Source: Planctomycetota bacterium
GTDB taxonomy: Bacteria > Planctomycetota > Phycisphaerae > Phycisphaerales > Phycisphaeraceae
Direction: 5' to 3'
DNA: 64,000 nt
NCBI GenBank assembly: GCA_024279275.1
Contig: JAJRRS010000006.1
Location: forward strand, 1 to 64,000
Shown: positions 1 through 9,868 of the stretch, piece by piece
How the letters are laid out: each line of letters opens with the position of its first letter
How positions within the stretch are numbered: position 1 is the first letter of the stretch
Notes under the pieces: model-generated
The model's input: only the letters and a program-made list of their open reading frames with translations
Databases searched by the model: none
Told to the model about the DNA's origin: nothing
Made by a program: the position numbers and the translations under genes

Positions 1-1398
1 ACCTACGCCGATGGTGACATTACCGTTGTGCCCGAACGTCCCGGACGTGAAGTTAAGCGTGCCGCCGTTATCGACGAATGTTCCCAGCAGTGCGGACCCG
101 CCATTGATGTTGATGCTGCCGGTGGCGTTGAGCGTGGTGGTGCCGCTGGCGTTGTAGGTCCCGCCGTTATCGAGGTTGAGCGTGCCGGTGCTGCCGGACG
201 TGCTGCCGATGATTGCATTGACAGTACTCAATGATGAACCCCCGCCATCGATGTTGACGACGCCGTTGGATTCAGAACTGCTGTCTGAGATATCAAAGGC
301 AGACGTGGCGGTTTTGTTAACCGTAGATCCGGAGAGGATGTTGAGCGTTGAGGTGCCGGCCCCACCACCGCCAACATCGATGAATGATGAACTTGCGGTA
401 GCACCGTTAGTAAGAGTAACGATGCTGTTGTCTCTTACTCCAAAGCCGACGAGCGTTGATCCCGGGCCATCGACGGTGAGTTGGGAGGTGTCATTGATGA
501 AGATGAACTTGGACATACTGCCGCCGTTGTTAACGTCGAATGTTGAACCGTTGCTGAGTTGAAAGAAGTTGCCCGCCCCGCTGACCGAGGAGCCGGACCC
601 GGTGACGATGATGGCGGCACCCGCCGGAGTGTTGAATGTCGGGGAGAAGCTACTGACACTGCCGCCGTTCTGGATGGTCATGGTCCTGCCAGCGGCCCAG
701 GAGAAGTTGTTGCCACTAAGACCGGCGATGGTTCCGCCATTCACAAGGATGTTCCCGTTGACGTTGAAGAGGGCGTTGGAAGCGACGCTAATCGATCCCG
801 CGCTGCCGACGGTTGTAGTGCCCGAGCCGGTGGTGAAGGTTGCCTGGTTACTGATCGATAGCGAGGCACTGCCTCCGTTAAAGTTGTTGCCGATCGTGAG
901 GGATCTAAAGGTGTTCTGTGTGAGCGCGAAGTTAGCACCGGTGACGACCATGTCGGCTGTCCCGCCCAATGGCGCAGCAATCGTGATGTTGTCCGTGATG
1001 ACCGTACCCCCTGGGGCACTGCTCAGGAATGTGGCCAAGGATGTGGTCGCACTTGAATTGCCGACCAAGAGTGAGTTGAAAGAAGTTCCCTCGAACGTAA
1101 AACCGTTCAGGTCGAACGTGACCCCGGCATCACGGAGATCTAATACCTGAACCGTATGGTTCTGGGTAAAGTCAATCGCTAGAGCCTGGTCGCCGGTGTT
1201 GAATATAGCTTTGTCATTCACCCCCGGAACCACCCCGCCAGTCCAACTCAGTGCCGAGTTGAAGTTCCCGCCGGTGTCGCCGTAGAAAATGTCCGCTGCA
1301 TACGTCGATGCCAGGGGACCGCTGACAGTCATCCAGCCAACCGCCGACATGCCAGCAAACAAAATGAAGTGCCGCCCTAAGTTACTTCTCAATCGCAT
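1..1398 (-). CDS. Secreted beta-repeat (T5SS/PEP-CTERM-associated repeat) protein, 3' part cut by window edge
   Basis: An open minus-strand frame of 466 codons runs from ATG at 1398 to the window edge without a stop. A GAGGGAG ribosome site lies about 8 nt upstream. The N-terminus is a signal peptide: basic MRLRSNLGRH, a hydrophobic stretch, then a cleavage region near residues 32-35 (TYAAD). Around residue 50 comes SWTGGVVPGVNDKAIF, the opening motif of planctomycete autotransporter-like beta-solenoid proteins. The rest consists of repeats rich in G, S, T and N, such as TVDGPGSTL and LTNGATASSS, typical of the T5SS/PEP-CTERM-associated repeat family. It lies 179 bp downstream of a second protein of the same type on the same strand. 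An extracellular or cell-surface role is inferred. The C-terminus, where a PEP-CTERM tail would be expected, is outside the window. Confidence 0.85.
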   Translation of the reverse strand, partial: MRLRSNLGRHFILFAGMSAVGWMTVSGPLASTYAADIFYGDTGGNFNSALSWTGGVVPGVNDKAIFNTGDQALAIDFTQNHTVQVLDLRDAGVTFDLNGFTFEGTSFNSLLVGNSSATTSLATFLSSAPGGTVITDNITIAAPLGGTADMVVTGANFALTQNTFRSLTIGNNFNGGSASLSISNQATFTTGSGTTTVGSAGSISVASNALFNVNGNILVNGGTIAGLSGNNFSWAAGRTMTIQNGGSVSSFSPTFNTPAGAAIIVTGSGSSVSGAGNFFQLSNGSTFDVNNGGSMSKFIFINDTSQLTVDGPGSTLVGFGVRDNSIVTLTNGATASSSFIDVGGGGAGTSTLNILSGSTVNKTATSAFDISDSSSESNGVVNIDGGGSSLSTVNAIIGSTSGSTGTLNLDNGGTYNASGTTTLNATGSININGGSALLGTFVDNGGTLNFTSGTFGHNGNVTIGVG

Positions 1399-1521
1399 GA
1401 ACGCCACTCCCTCATCCCGGATATCAAAGACCATAATCGCTAATGGCCGGTTACTAATCTATGCCGATAGATATGCCTCCGCCACCCAGTTCTGTAGCAC
1501 ATTAGTATAGTGGTACACCCC

Positions 1522-1543
1522 CGGGATTCCCACAGAAATCCCG
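1522..1543 (-). terminator. Hairpin between the two beta-repeat genes
   Basis: A perfect 7-bp stem, CGGGATT paired with AATCCCG around an 8-nt loop, lies 35 nt past the stop of the upstream repeat-protein gene. There is no T-run, so it may be a weak terminator or a processing/stability hairpin. Confidence 0.3.
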
Positions 1544-1577
1544 CGCAGCTTACCTAGCTTCTCATAAAAAAACTATA

Positions 1578-4500
1578 TCAGGCCTTACGTCCGGGCTTAC
1601 GCCCAACATACAAGCACGCAGCCGCGAGCAATAGCATCCCTGTCCCCGGTTCAGGTACAGAAGAACCGTCTGGAGATGATGGCGGTGTCCCCGCGTTCCA
1701 GTTGCCCAGCACAGCATTGAGGTCATCGATCCCCACAAACCCATCACCACTTGGATCGGCCAACGGGTTAGCAGGCGGGACGTTCTGGTTCCAATTACCC
1801 AGCACAATATTCAGGTCATTAATCCCGACAAACCCGTCGCCGTCCAGGTCGCCCTGCAAGGCCGCGACGACCTGGAGCGTGACATCGGTCGCGCCATAGA
1901 TGACATCCAGGAGCAGCCCGCCGCCTAAGTCGCTGCCCGTGATGGAAGCGAACTGCCCGGTTCGGCTGGCTGACGTGAGGATCTGGAACGAGTTGCCGAT
2001 AGCGGGCACAAACCCGCCGAGGATCGAAACGTCCAAGACGCCGTCGAGGTTGGCGTCGCCGGTGATGCTCAGCAGATCGAATTCGGTGCCCGCAATAAGT
2101 CCGCCCAATTCGATGGCCAGGGTGTTGGCGGGAGCGAAGACGACATCGCCCTCGAAGCTGACGTTGCCCGGGCTATCACCGGGGCTGAACCCGCCGGCGA
2201 AGGTGGTGGTCCCGGGGCCGAAGAACCCGCCGCCGCCATTCACCGCATCCGCAAAAGTGATATCGCCAACAACAGTCAACGCCGACCCGGTCGGGTTGCT
2301 GACCGTGCCGTTAATAGTCTTGCCGGTGCCAGTAGTGTCGATGAGGACCAGGTCACCGTTGTTAGTCAGGCCACCCGAGCTGAAATCGCCAAGCACCGTA
2401 AGTTCAGAACCCACATTCACCGTCGCAAGGTTGCTGATATTCACCGTCTGGCCCAGATCGACCACCATCGCCGGGCCGAAGAGGCCACCCGCACCGACGG
2501 TCAGGTTGTCGGTAGTCAGGTTAAACGTGCCTGTATCAAAATCGAGGTTGGCGGTGTCATTATTAAAGACCGAACCCACCGAGAGGCTGCCGCCGTTAAG
2601 CCGAAGCGGGGCGGTGAGTGCGGCCTGGTCCGTGACGACCAGGTTTTTGTTTGCAGTCAGTGTCGGCACACCCGGCCCAAGCAGGTCGTCGAGCGTCTCA
2701 GCACCGAGGGTTGTGCCCGCGGTGTAACGGAAGGTGCCGCTGTTGAAGGTGAAGTCCGGTTGAGGGACCTCGACCGGGTCGAACAGGTCGAACGAGCCGA
2801 CGTTAATCGTGCCGCCGTTGAGGTTGACCTTGCCGTCGTCCCAGAGCTTGAGTTCACCGGTGACGTTGACCGTGCCGCCCTGCGCGACGTTGAGTGTCGC
2901 GTCACCACCACCACCGCTGGCATTGCCGCCGAGGAAGAAGCTGGCACCGACGCTGAGCGTGGAGCCTGTGGACCCGTCGTTGGTGTCCAGATCCTGCACA
3001 TTGATCACGCCGGTGCTGGCTGAGCTTACCCGCGCGATGTACGAATGCCCGACGCTGGAAACGGACCCGCCGTTATTGATATGAAGCGTGCCGTTGGCGG
3101 TGCCTTCATCGCCGACGGAGAGCCAGTTGCCGATGGTGACGGTGGAGCCGGGGTCGGTCACGGTCATCGTGCCGGTGCCGCCGCCAAACGCAGAGATTTC
3201 GAGGTTGCCGATCTGCGAGCCGGGCGCGTTGACGATCAGGTCCGCGCCGTTGCTGATGGTTGCGGTGCCGGCTCCGTTGTCGCCCATCAGCAGCCGCCCG
3301 ACCGTCAGCGTCGACCCCTCACCGGTGACGACGAGGTTGCCGGTCGAGCCGGAGATGTCGGCCACCAGCATGATGTTGTCGTTGCCGGTGAATGTGCCAC
3401 TGTTCTGGAGGGTGAGCGACGACGCGGTGCCGTTGGAATCGTCACCAACCGCGACCCGACCGGTGCCGCTATGAATAATCGATGAGTTATCGATCAGGAC
3501 CGAAGAGTTGTCCGCCAAGGTGCTGTTGCCGATCACGAAATCAGCGTTGGCGGCGGTGCTGGTGTTGAGGGTTGCCCCATTGGTCAGGGTTAAAGACCCC
3601 TGGCGCTGACTGCCGACCACGAAGACGCCTTGGACGTTGACAACCGTGGTCCCCCCATCGAGGTTCATCGCCGCGTTTTCGTTCCCCGTCAGGCGGCCAA
3701 TAAGCAAGGCCTGGGTGTCCACACGCCCGCCGGCGTCCACGTTCAACGTGCCCGCCCCGGCGTCACCGACGAAGATGGAGCCGCTCCCGTTGGCGAGGGC
3801 GTTCCAGAACGAGTTTGTGCCGGTGACGTTGACCGTACCCGTGCCGTCGGGGCCGGTGCCGTCGCCGCTGCCGATGATGCCGCCGTTACTGTTGTAAAGC
3901 CCGCCTGCCTGGACATTCAGGATACCGACGCCGCCGTCGTCGTTGGTCGAGCCGCCGATGAAGCTGGACCCGGTGACGCTGAGTGTCGATGGGCTAACGC
4001 CGTCGCTCCCGTTGACCGTCAGCACGCTGGTCCCGGTGCCCGAGTTGTTCGTGTCGCTGTCACCGACCGTGAGGACGTCGGTCGTGACCGACGCGCCGTT
4101 GGTGATATCCAGCGTGGCCTGCCCCTCGTTGCCGACGAACAGGCCGCCGCCGCCAGCGACCGACAGGCTCGAACCCGTGCCGTCGACGGTGACAGCACCG
4201 TTGGTGTTGTCGCTGCCGGCGATCTGTAAGAAATTGGCGGTCACGCTGAACGAACCGCCATTGGTGATGGCCAGGGTGGCGTCCCCGCCGGATCGGGCGA
4301 TAGTGACCGCGCCCGTGCTGGTGATGCTCGAACCCGCACCATCGACCTCGACCACAGCCGCACCACCTGCGCCGGTATTAAACGCCTCGAACGTCGTGAC
4401 GTTTGCGGTGGAACCGGAGAGCACATGAAACTCGCCGTTGGTGACATCGACATTGGCCGCGCCGCCGCCGCTGTAGCTTGCCCCGTTGGTTAGATTCACG

Positions 4501-6398
4501 ATCGGGCGGTTAGCACCACCCAGCGTATAGTTACTCGTGCCGGAGGCGAAGTCGCCGGTGTCGATGTTCAGCGTCCCGCCGGTGTGGATGAACTGGCTGG
4601 CGGCGTTGCGGACCCAGCCGTCGGCGGAGATGCTGCCACCTGTGAGCGTGACCCGGCCGGTGGTTTTTAGGATGGCCGTGCCGTTGATCGTTACATCGGC
4701 GCCGTTGGAGACAGTAAGCCGATCTCGCGCGGCGTGGACGGCTTGGCCGGCATCGTTGCCGTTGCCCACGTCCAGGTTGCCGCCGATATCCCAGCTCGAT
4801 CCCGCGCCGTCAATAGTCACAATGGCATCAGAGGTGTACGAGATGTCGCCGATGTTCGCCGCACCGGAGGTCACAGTGCTTCCGTTGTTGATGTTCAACA
4901 CAGCGTTGTCATTGGCGCCCCTGGCAATATTAAGTATGCCAGGCACGTTGAGCGTCGCGCCGTTATCCAGCGTCAGTGTCGGCGTGCCCGGATCGCTCGT
5001 GAGCGTGAAATCTGCCAGCCCCGCGAAGGGAATGAACGACCCGCCATCGATCGTCAGCGACCCGTCAGTGAAGTTGGGATTCACCGCCGAGGCGTCGAAG
5101 GTGTTGACGGTCACATCTGCCCCGGCCAAGTTAACCGTGCCGAAGTTGGTGAACGTGCCGGCCACATTGACCTGCCCGCTATTGGCGTTGAATGCCCCCA
5201 GAAACGCGGTGAGGTCGCCCGCGTTCACGGTCCCGCCATCGACATCAAAGATGACCGCAGAGTTGACGGTCAGGGTATTAGTCACGTCCAGCGTCTTGCC
5301 CGCGTTGATGCTGATCGGGTTGCCACCCAGTGCGCCGTTAAGGTTGACCGCCAAGCCGGCAGCGCCTGTCACCTGCAACGTGCCTGCGGACCAGTTCGGG
5401 ACGATCGCCCCAAGCGAATCCATCGAAAGCGTGCCACCCTCAAGATTCACCGCCCCGGTGGGCGCGAACGTGCCGCCGGCCGCGACGCTGAGCGTCCCGC
5501 CGTCACGAATGCTTGTGTCACCGCCGACGTTCAGCGTTCCCGTGCCGACGTTGAAGATCGACGTGCCGGAGTCCGTAGCGGTCGAGCCGACGACCAGCCC
5601 GTTGGTGACGGTCATCGCACCGGTCGAGAGGTCGAGCGTGGTCGTGCCTGCGCCGCCAGCGTTGGTCAGGTCTTGATTGTCGATCGTTAGCGCGTTGACG
5701 GTGGTCGCGGCAGCGGGGCCGGTGATCGTCTTGGTCGCGCTGTCGGTGATGAAGACATTGTCTGTTAAGATCGGCACGCTGCCGCCGGTCCAGTTGCCCG
5801 CGGTGTCCCAGTTACCGCTGCCGCCAGCGGTCCAGAACTCACCCGCCGTCGAGGTGACCGCAAACGAGCCGAACACATCGTTGTCATTCGTGCCCACGAT
5901 CTCCCGGATCTCGACATAATCGAAAGCGGTATCCGTCACGCCGCCGACGAAGCTCAGTACAGCGGCGGGGCGTTGGAAGGTCAAGGTATCGACCAGCGTA
6001 CCACCTGCGCCACCGCTAAAGAGGGTGAAGGTGAAGGTTGAGGCGGCAATCGCATTTTCATCAAACTCGAATCCAAACCCAAACGCCGGGCTGTCCAGAG
6101 CGACGTTCCAACTCTCGAAGCCGCTAAAGGTGAATTCGGTCGGCTCAATAAAGGGCGAAATGGCTGAATTGGCCAAGGTCGAGCCGGTGTGTGCCGTCAC
6201 CGTGACCCCGCCGAAGCTGGGCGTGCCCTGGACCCCGCCGACCGGCAGCTCGATGATCGTCGCGCCGGTCTGACTCAGGAACAACGCCTCGCTGTCGATC
6301 TCCGCCAGGGACTGGGCAGACGCGGTCGGAACCAGCCCGATCATCAAGCCAAGGCCCGCCAGGAGTTTCGTTGAAAACAAAGTCTTCTGCATTGACAT
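1578..6398 (-). CDS. Giant secreted beta-solenoid repeat protein with dockerin-like pair and PEP-CTERM tail
   Basis: About 1606 aa. The start at 6398 is preferred because GTGGAGCAG lies 8 nt upstream and it gives a clean signal peptide (MSMQKTLFSTK, hydrophobic core, cleavage near TASA-QS). A longer frame to 6473 exists without such support. Residues 30-190 form an FGFEFDEN-containing lectin-like region. Then GNWDTAGNWTGG introduces some 1200 residues of short beta-strand repeats (T-V/I-DGAGSS, ITNGGS, VGD) of the T5SS/PEP-CTERM-associated type. Near the C-terminus are two EF-hand-like loops, GDLDGDGFVGINDLN and DPSGDGFVGIDDLN, as in dockerins, then SSVPEPGT, a hydrophobic segment and a basic end GRKPGRKA: a PEP-CTERM exosortase signal. 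Export, cleavage and surface anchoring or release are inferred. The ligand is unknown. Confidence 0.9.
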   Translation of the reverse strand: MSMQKTLFSTKLLAGLGLMIGLVPTASAQSLAEIDSEALFLSQTGATIIELPVGGVQGTPSFGGVTVTAHTGSTLANSAISPFIEPTEFTFSGFESWNVALDSPAFGFGFEFDENAIAASTFTFTLFSGGAGGTLVDTLTFQRPAAVLSFVGGVTDTAFDYVEIREIVGTNDNDVFGSFAVTSTAGEFWTAGGSGNWDTAGNWTGGSVPILTDNVFITDSATKTITGPAAATTVNALTIDNQDLTNAGGAGTTTLDLSTGAMTVTNGLVVGSTATDSGTSIFNVGTGTLNVGGDTSIRDGGTLSVAAGGTFAPTGAVNLEGGTLSMDSLGAIVPNWSAGTLQVTGAAGLAVNLNGALGGNPISINAGKTLDVTNTLTVNSAVIFDVDGGTVNAGDLTAFLGAFNANSGQVNVAGTFTNFGTVNLAGADVTVNTFDASAVNPNFTDGSLTIDGGSFIPFAGLADFTLTSDPGTPTLTLDNGATLNVPGILNIARGANDNAVLNINNGSTVTSGAANIGDISYTSDAIVTIDGAGSSWDIGGNLDVGNGNDAGQAVHAARDRLTVSNGADVTINGTAILKTTGRVTLTGGSISADGWVRNAASQFIHTGGTLNIDTGDFASGTSNYTLGGANRPIVNLTNGASYSGGGAANVDVTNGEFHVLSGSTANVTTFEAFNTGAGGAAVVEVDGAGSSITSTGAVTIARSGGDATLAITNGGSFSVTANFLQIAGSDNTNGAVTVDGTGSSLSVAGGGGLFVGNEGQATLDITNGASVTTDVLTVGDSDTNNSGTGTSVLTVNGSDGVSPSTLSVTGSSFIGGSTNDDGGVGILNVQAGGLYNSNGGIIGSGDGTGPDGTGTVNVTGTNSFWNALANGSGSIFVGDAGAGTLNVDAGGRVDTQALLIGRLTGNENAAMNLDGGTTVVNVQGVFVVGSQRQGSLTLTNGATLNTSTAANADFVIGNSTLADNSSVLIDNSSIIHSGTGRVAVGDDSNGTASSLTLQNSGTFTGNDNIMLVADISGSTGNLVVTGEGSTLTVGRLLMGDNGAGTATISNGADLIVNAPGSQIGNLEISAFGGGTGTMTVTDPGSTVTIGNWLSVGDEGTANGTLHINNGGSVSSVGHSYIARVSSASTGVINVQDLDTNDGSTGSTLSVGASFFLGGNASGGGGDATLNVAQGGTVNVTGELKLWDDGKVNLNGGTINVGSFDLFDPVEVPQPDFTFNSGTFRYTAGTTLGAETLDDLLGPGVPTLTANKNLVVTDQAALTAPLRLNGGSLSVGSVFNNDTANLDFDTGTFNLTTDNLTVGAGGLFGPAMVVDLGQTVNISNLATVNVGSELTVLGDFSSGGLTNNGDLVLIDTTGTGKTINGTVSNPTGSALTVVGDITFADAVNGGGGFFGPGTTTFAGGFSPGDSPGNVSFEGDVVFAPANTLAIELGGLIAGTEFDLLSITGDANLDGVLDVSILGGFVPAIGNSFQILTSASRTGQFASITGSDLGGGLLLDVIYGATDVTLQVVAALQGDLDGDGFVGINDLNIVLGNWNQNVPPANPLADPSGDGFVGIDDLNAVLGNWNAGTPPSSPDGSSVPEPGTGMLLLAAACLYVGRKPGRKA

Positions 6399-6745
6399 TT
6401 GACTGCTCCACTTGAGTTCTAAGAAGATCAGAGAAAGTGCTGGCGAACACAGGCGCACCATGAGCACCTGCACGGTTTATTTAGCGACTTCCCAAATTAA
6501 AGATGTTCCACCCACACTAGTCCCACCCTCACTAAAAGATTAGGACTTGAAGATATCAAGGTATACTGACCAACACAAGCTAAATCCGGATGCAATTTAT
6601 AAGATGACGAGCCATTTGCGAATCGGATAAATCGGTGTTGTGAATCACGGGGTTAGGCGCAAACGCAATCAAGCATGCTGTCTCCTAACACAGCAAACAT
6701 CCATCATCAGTGCAACCTGTCCGATGGATTGGTAATCTATGCCCC
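6399..6745. other. AT-rich divergent intergenic region
   Basis: This 347-bp stretch separates the repeat-protein gene from the LptF-type gene. It is visibly AT-richer than its surroundings and has no credible gene. It should hold the promoter of the minus-strand gene, but no confident -35/-10 pair was found for it. Confidence 0.5.
6733..6738 (+). promoter_or_regulatory. -10-like box, probable leaderless start of the LptF gene
   Basis: TAATCT ends 7 nt before the ATG at 6746, and no Shine-Dalgarno is present. The -35 is weak (GTGCAA). This is one member of a pattern seen at many genes in the window. Confidence 0.4.
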
Positions 6746-8452
6746 ATGCCTTGGACGATCTACCGCTACATCCTTAAAGAGCTACTCAAGCTCATGGCCC
6801 TCTCGGCTCTGGTGCTGGTGACACTGATCAGCTTCGCCGCCGCGATCAAGCCGATGTCCGATGGGCTGCTCGGTGCCGGGGCGATGCTCAAATTCGTCGG
6901 CTACTCCGCACCGACCATGCTGGGCTTCGTCCTGCCCTTCGCAGGTGCCTTCGCCAGCACACTCGTCTTTATCAGGATGGCCGCCGACAACGAGGTTCTC
7001 GCCTGCTCCGCCAGCGGGATCAGCTACGCCAAAGTCCTTGCCCCGGTCGCCGCCCTTGGGCTGGTCCTGACGATGGGGCTGTTTTACCTGTCCAACTTCG
7101 TCGTCCCCGGCTTCTACCGCGCCGCAGCCGAGACCTTGGAAAGCGACCTGATGACCGTGCTTGTGACCCAACTCAACCAGAACCGCCCGTTCACCGAGAT
7201 CGATGGGTTTGTGTTGTACGCCGACTCCGCTGTGCAGTTGCCCGTGCCGTCCTGGGATCCGGACGCAGCCAAGTACATCCCGCTTGCCGGCAACGCAACC
7301 AAATACATCAAGCTCACCGGCGCGGCAGTGGGGGAGTTGGACGCGCAAGGGATAGTCCAGACTGACAGCACCGCCAGAGAAGCCAACATCCTCCTGTTCC
7401 AAGGCGACACCGGCTCGTTTGTCACAATCAAGCTGCTCCAAGCGATGCGCTACGAGGCGGAAACCGGGGACCTGTTTTATAACGAGAGCCTGGAGATCGG
7501 CCCCTGGCCGTTGTCAAACCCGTTCGGCGACAGCCCCAAGTTCCAGTCCTGGCCTCAGCTCCGCGAGCTATACCGAAACCCCGAAGGCTTTGGTGATGTG
7601 CATGAGGCAAAGGTCCAACTGGCACGCGAGGTGGCTGTTGCGGAGTTACGTATCTCGATCCGTGAGCAGATGAAGATCGACCGGGGCAAGGTCGGCGTGG
7701 TCTTGTCAGGCTACCGTCAGGGCTACCGAATCACGAGCCCCTCAGTCCGAACCCTTAGAGGCACGCTGGTTCTAAAATCAACGCCCGGCCAACCGATCAT
7801 CATTGAATACCCCGTCAACTCGGTCAAGCACCCCTACGACGGCCCGGTGCAGCGACGCATCGAAGCGATGTCCGGCCGAATTACAATCAAGCCGCCCGAC
7901 CAGAGGCAACCCGGCCTCAAACCCTCCGCATTGATCGAGCTAACCGAGGTCCGTATATTCAAGGTGCCCAGCACCGTGCCGACCACCGAGACACTCACTC
8001 ATATCCTCACACCAATGTCTTGGCAGACACCCGTGATCGATCCGGATCTCAAAGACAAGCCGATCAGTGAACTGATGGCGGCCGCGGAACATCACTTCGC
8101 CCGCTCCAAGAACGTCGACGACGCCCGGGACAGTCTGGATACGAGTATCCTCAAACTCAGGCGAAAGATTATTTCACAACTGCACGAACGCGCCGCCTCC
8201 GCAATCACCTGTCTGATCCTCCTGGTCTTCGGCTCGATCCTGGCGATACACCTCAAAGGCCAGATGCCTCTGGTCGTGTTCTTCTGGAGCTTCCTTCTCG
8301 CCATCGTCTCCATCATCATAATCCACACCGGCCAGAACCTCGCCATCGCCAAGCAAGCAACCGTCATCAGCGGTCTGGCAATCCTCTGGACCGGCAACAT
8401 CGGCCTGACACTGACAACTTTCATCGTCTACCGCCGCGTAGCACGGAATTAA
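6746..8452 (+). CDS. LptF/LptG (YjgP/YjgQ) family permease, LptF-like
   Basis: A 568-aa membrane protein beginning MPWTIYRYILKELLK, the classic LptF/G N-terminus. The start at 6746 is preferred over 6710 because family homology begins there. Three membrane segments lie at about 14-34, 50-77 and 97-118. A roughly 350-residue periplasmic domain follows, with beta-rich strands such as GRITIKPPDQ, then three more membrane helices near the C-terminus (about 485-560). LptF and LptG form the membrane channel that, with the LptB ATPase, pulls lipopolysaccharide out of the inner membrane. The second permease gene follows 83 bp downstream. LptB, LptC and LptA are not in the window. The periplasmic domain is longer than in Enterobacteria. 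Confidence 0.85.
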   Translation: MPWTIYRYILKELLKLMALSALVLVTLISFAAAIKPMSDGLLGAGAMLKFVGYSAPTMLGFVLPFAGAFASTLVFIRMAADNEVLACSASGISYAKVLAPVAALGLVLTMGLFYLSNFVVPGFYRAAAETLESDLMTVLVTQLNQNRPFTEIDGFVLYADSAVQLPVPSWDPDAAKYIPLAGNATKYIKLTGAAVGELDAQGIVQTDSTAREANILLFQGDTGSFVTIKLLQAMRYEAETGDLFYNESLEIGPWPLSNPFGDSPKFQSWPQLRELYRNPEGFGDVHEAKVQLAREVAVAELRISIREQMKIDRGKVGVVLSGYRQGYRITSPSVRTLRGTLVLKSTPGQPIIIEYPVNSVKHPYDGPVQRRIEAMSGRITIKPPDQRQPGLKPSALIELTEVRIFKVPSTVPTTETLTHILTPMSWQTPVIDPDLKDKPISELMAAAEHHFARSKNVDDARDSLDTSILKLRRKIISQLHERAASAITCLILLVFGSILAIHLKGQMPLVVFFWSFLLAIVSIIIIHTGQNLAIAKQATVISGLAILWTGNIGLTLTTFIVYRRVARN

Positions 8453-8535
8453 AAAATAGAAATAAGAAAAACTGGAAAACTGGAAATTCAGACCCCAGAT
8501 CCTAAACCCTAAACCCCAGCCCCCGTCCCCCACCC

Positions 8536-9816
8536 ATGAAAACCCTCGACCGCTACATCGTCAAACAGTTCCTCGTCAACTTCGTGATCCTTTACGTCGT
8601 ATTGATGACGCTGTTTGTTGTGGTGGACCTGATCGTCGATCTGGATGAGTTCCTCAAGGCCGGCCATAACTGGGCACGCCGCCAGACCGTTGCCCGACAG
8701 GCCGACCTGATGGGCCAACCCGCATCAACGATCATGAACCTGATCGAAGCCGATGCCGACGCCGCACAAATCGCACGCCGGTTAAGCATCTCCGACACCC
8801 AGGCCCAGGACCTGATCAACGCCGCAACGCCCGGCTTCCTCCTACGCACCCTCGGCGTCTTGCGAACCGTCGGTGACTACTACGGCCCGATCATCATCCT
8901 CGTCTACGCCTTCTTCTCAGGCCTGATCGTCGTCGCCGCGATGGGCTTCACTCTCACCGGCCTGGGACGCAACCGCGAACTTACCGCCATGGTCTCTAGC
9001 GGCATCAGCCTCTACCGCGTCGCCATGCCCATCCTCGTCGCAGGCATCGCACTAAACGTCCTCGCCCTGCCCGTCCAGGAATTTGTCATACCACACCTCG
9101 CCGGCAAGCTCAGCCGAAAAAAATCACACATCAAACACGAAAGCGTCGAACACTTCGCATTCCAATATGCGCCCGATGGCAACGGCAGCCTCATCAGCGC
9201 CGCAGAATTCGACGCCGACCACGAACAACTCAACGACATGCGCGTCGTGGTCCGTGATGAGAATGGATTACAAAGACAAAGAATCACCGCCACGCAAGCC
9301 ATATGGGACGAAGATCAACAGGGCTGGGAACTGATCGGCGGCTACACAATCAGCCCCGGACGCATCGGCGAATCCGCCGTAGACGCCTTGGACCGCACCG
9401 GCACCGAGGTCGCTTTCTTCAAGACCGACCTCTCACCGACCCTGATTAAAACACGAAGAAACGCTGACTACGTCAGGCTGCTCCCCGTCACCGAGTTGCA
9501 GAAGATGCAGAGCAATCAGGCCGTCCCCCAATCTATGCGAGACACCGTCACCCGCACCAAGTGGGGCCGCATCAGCCTGCTGATCGTCAACGTCCTGATC
9601 CTCGTGATAGGCCTCCCATACTTCCTGCTGCGCGCACCAGGCAACATGCTGCTGCAGTCGGTCCTTTGCGCGGGGATGTGCATCGGTGTCTGGGCCGGCG
9701 GCATGACACTCCCCGAACTCGCCACCGCCTACTTCAACCCCGTCGCCGCCGCTTGGATCCCCGTCGTCATCTACCTCCCACTCTCCGCCTACGTCCTGCA
9801 GAGGGTCAAGACATAA
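8536..9816 (+). CDS. LptF/LptG family permease, LptG-like
   Basis: 426 aa, starting MKTLDRYIVKQFLVNF, again typical of LptF/G. Membrane segments are at about 15-38, 110-140 (GPIIILVYAFFSGLIVVAAMGF) and 153-180. A periplasmic beta-rich domain follows, and the last three helices occupy 335-422. It is the natural partner of the preceding gene in lipopolysaccharide export. An unusual insertion of about 55 residues (45-100, including ARRLSISDTQAQDLI) sits between the first and second membrane segments. No ribosome site or -10 box is evident before the ATG, which is preceded by a C-rich stretch, so translation probably depends on the upstream gene. Confidence 0.83.
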   Translation: MKTLDRYIVKQFLVNFVILYVVLMTLFVVVDLIVDLDEFLKAGHNWARRQTVARQADLMGQPASTIMNLIEADADAAQIARRLSISDTQAQDLINAATPGFLLRTLGVLRTVGDYYGPIIILVYAFFSGLIVVAAMGFTLTGLGRNRELTAMVSSGISLYRVAMPILVAGIALNVLALPVQEFVIPHLAGKLSRKKSHIKHESVEHFAFQYAPDGNGSLISAAEFDADHEQLNDMRVVVRDENGLQRQRITATQAIWDEDQQGWELIGGYTISPGRIGESAVDALDRTGTEVAFFKTDLSPTLIKTRRNADYVRLLPVTELQKMQSNQAVPQSMRDTVTRTKWGRISLLIVNVLILVIGLPYFLLRAPGNMLLQSVLCAGMCIGVWAGGMTLPELATAYFNPVAAAWIPVVIYLPLSAYVLQRVKT

Positions 9817-9868
9817 AATCAGATTTGCCCGCACGGATCATCGGGATCGCATAGAAAAACAGAAGCAA

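Noticed and set aside
4537..5690. Long plus-strand open frames opposite the giant repeat protein
   Set aside because: Pro/Ala/Ser/Val-rich shadows caused by the repetitive GC-skewed coding strand; no ribosome site or family.
8470..8535. Telomere-like CCCTAAACC/CAGACCC tracts before lptG (also near 55800 and 35005)
   Set aside because: Short, degenerate C-rich leaders; similar in style but too simple to call a repeat family from this window.
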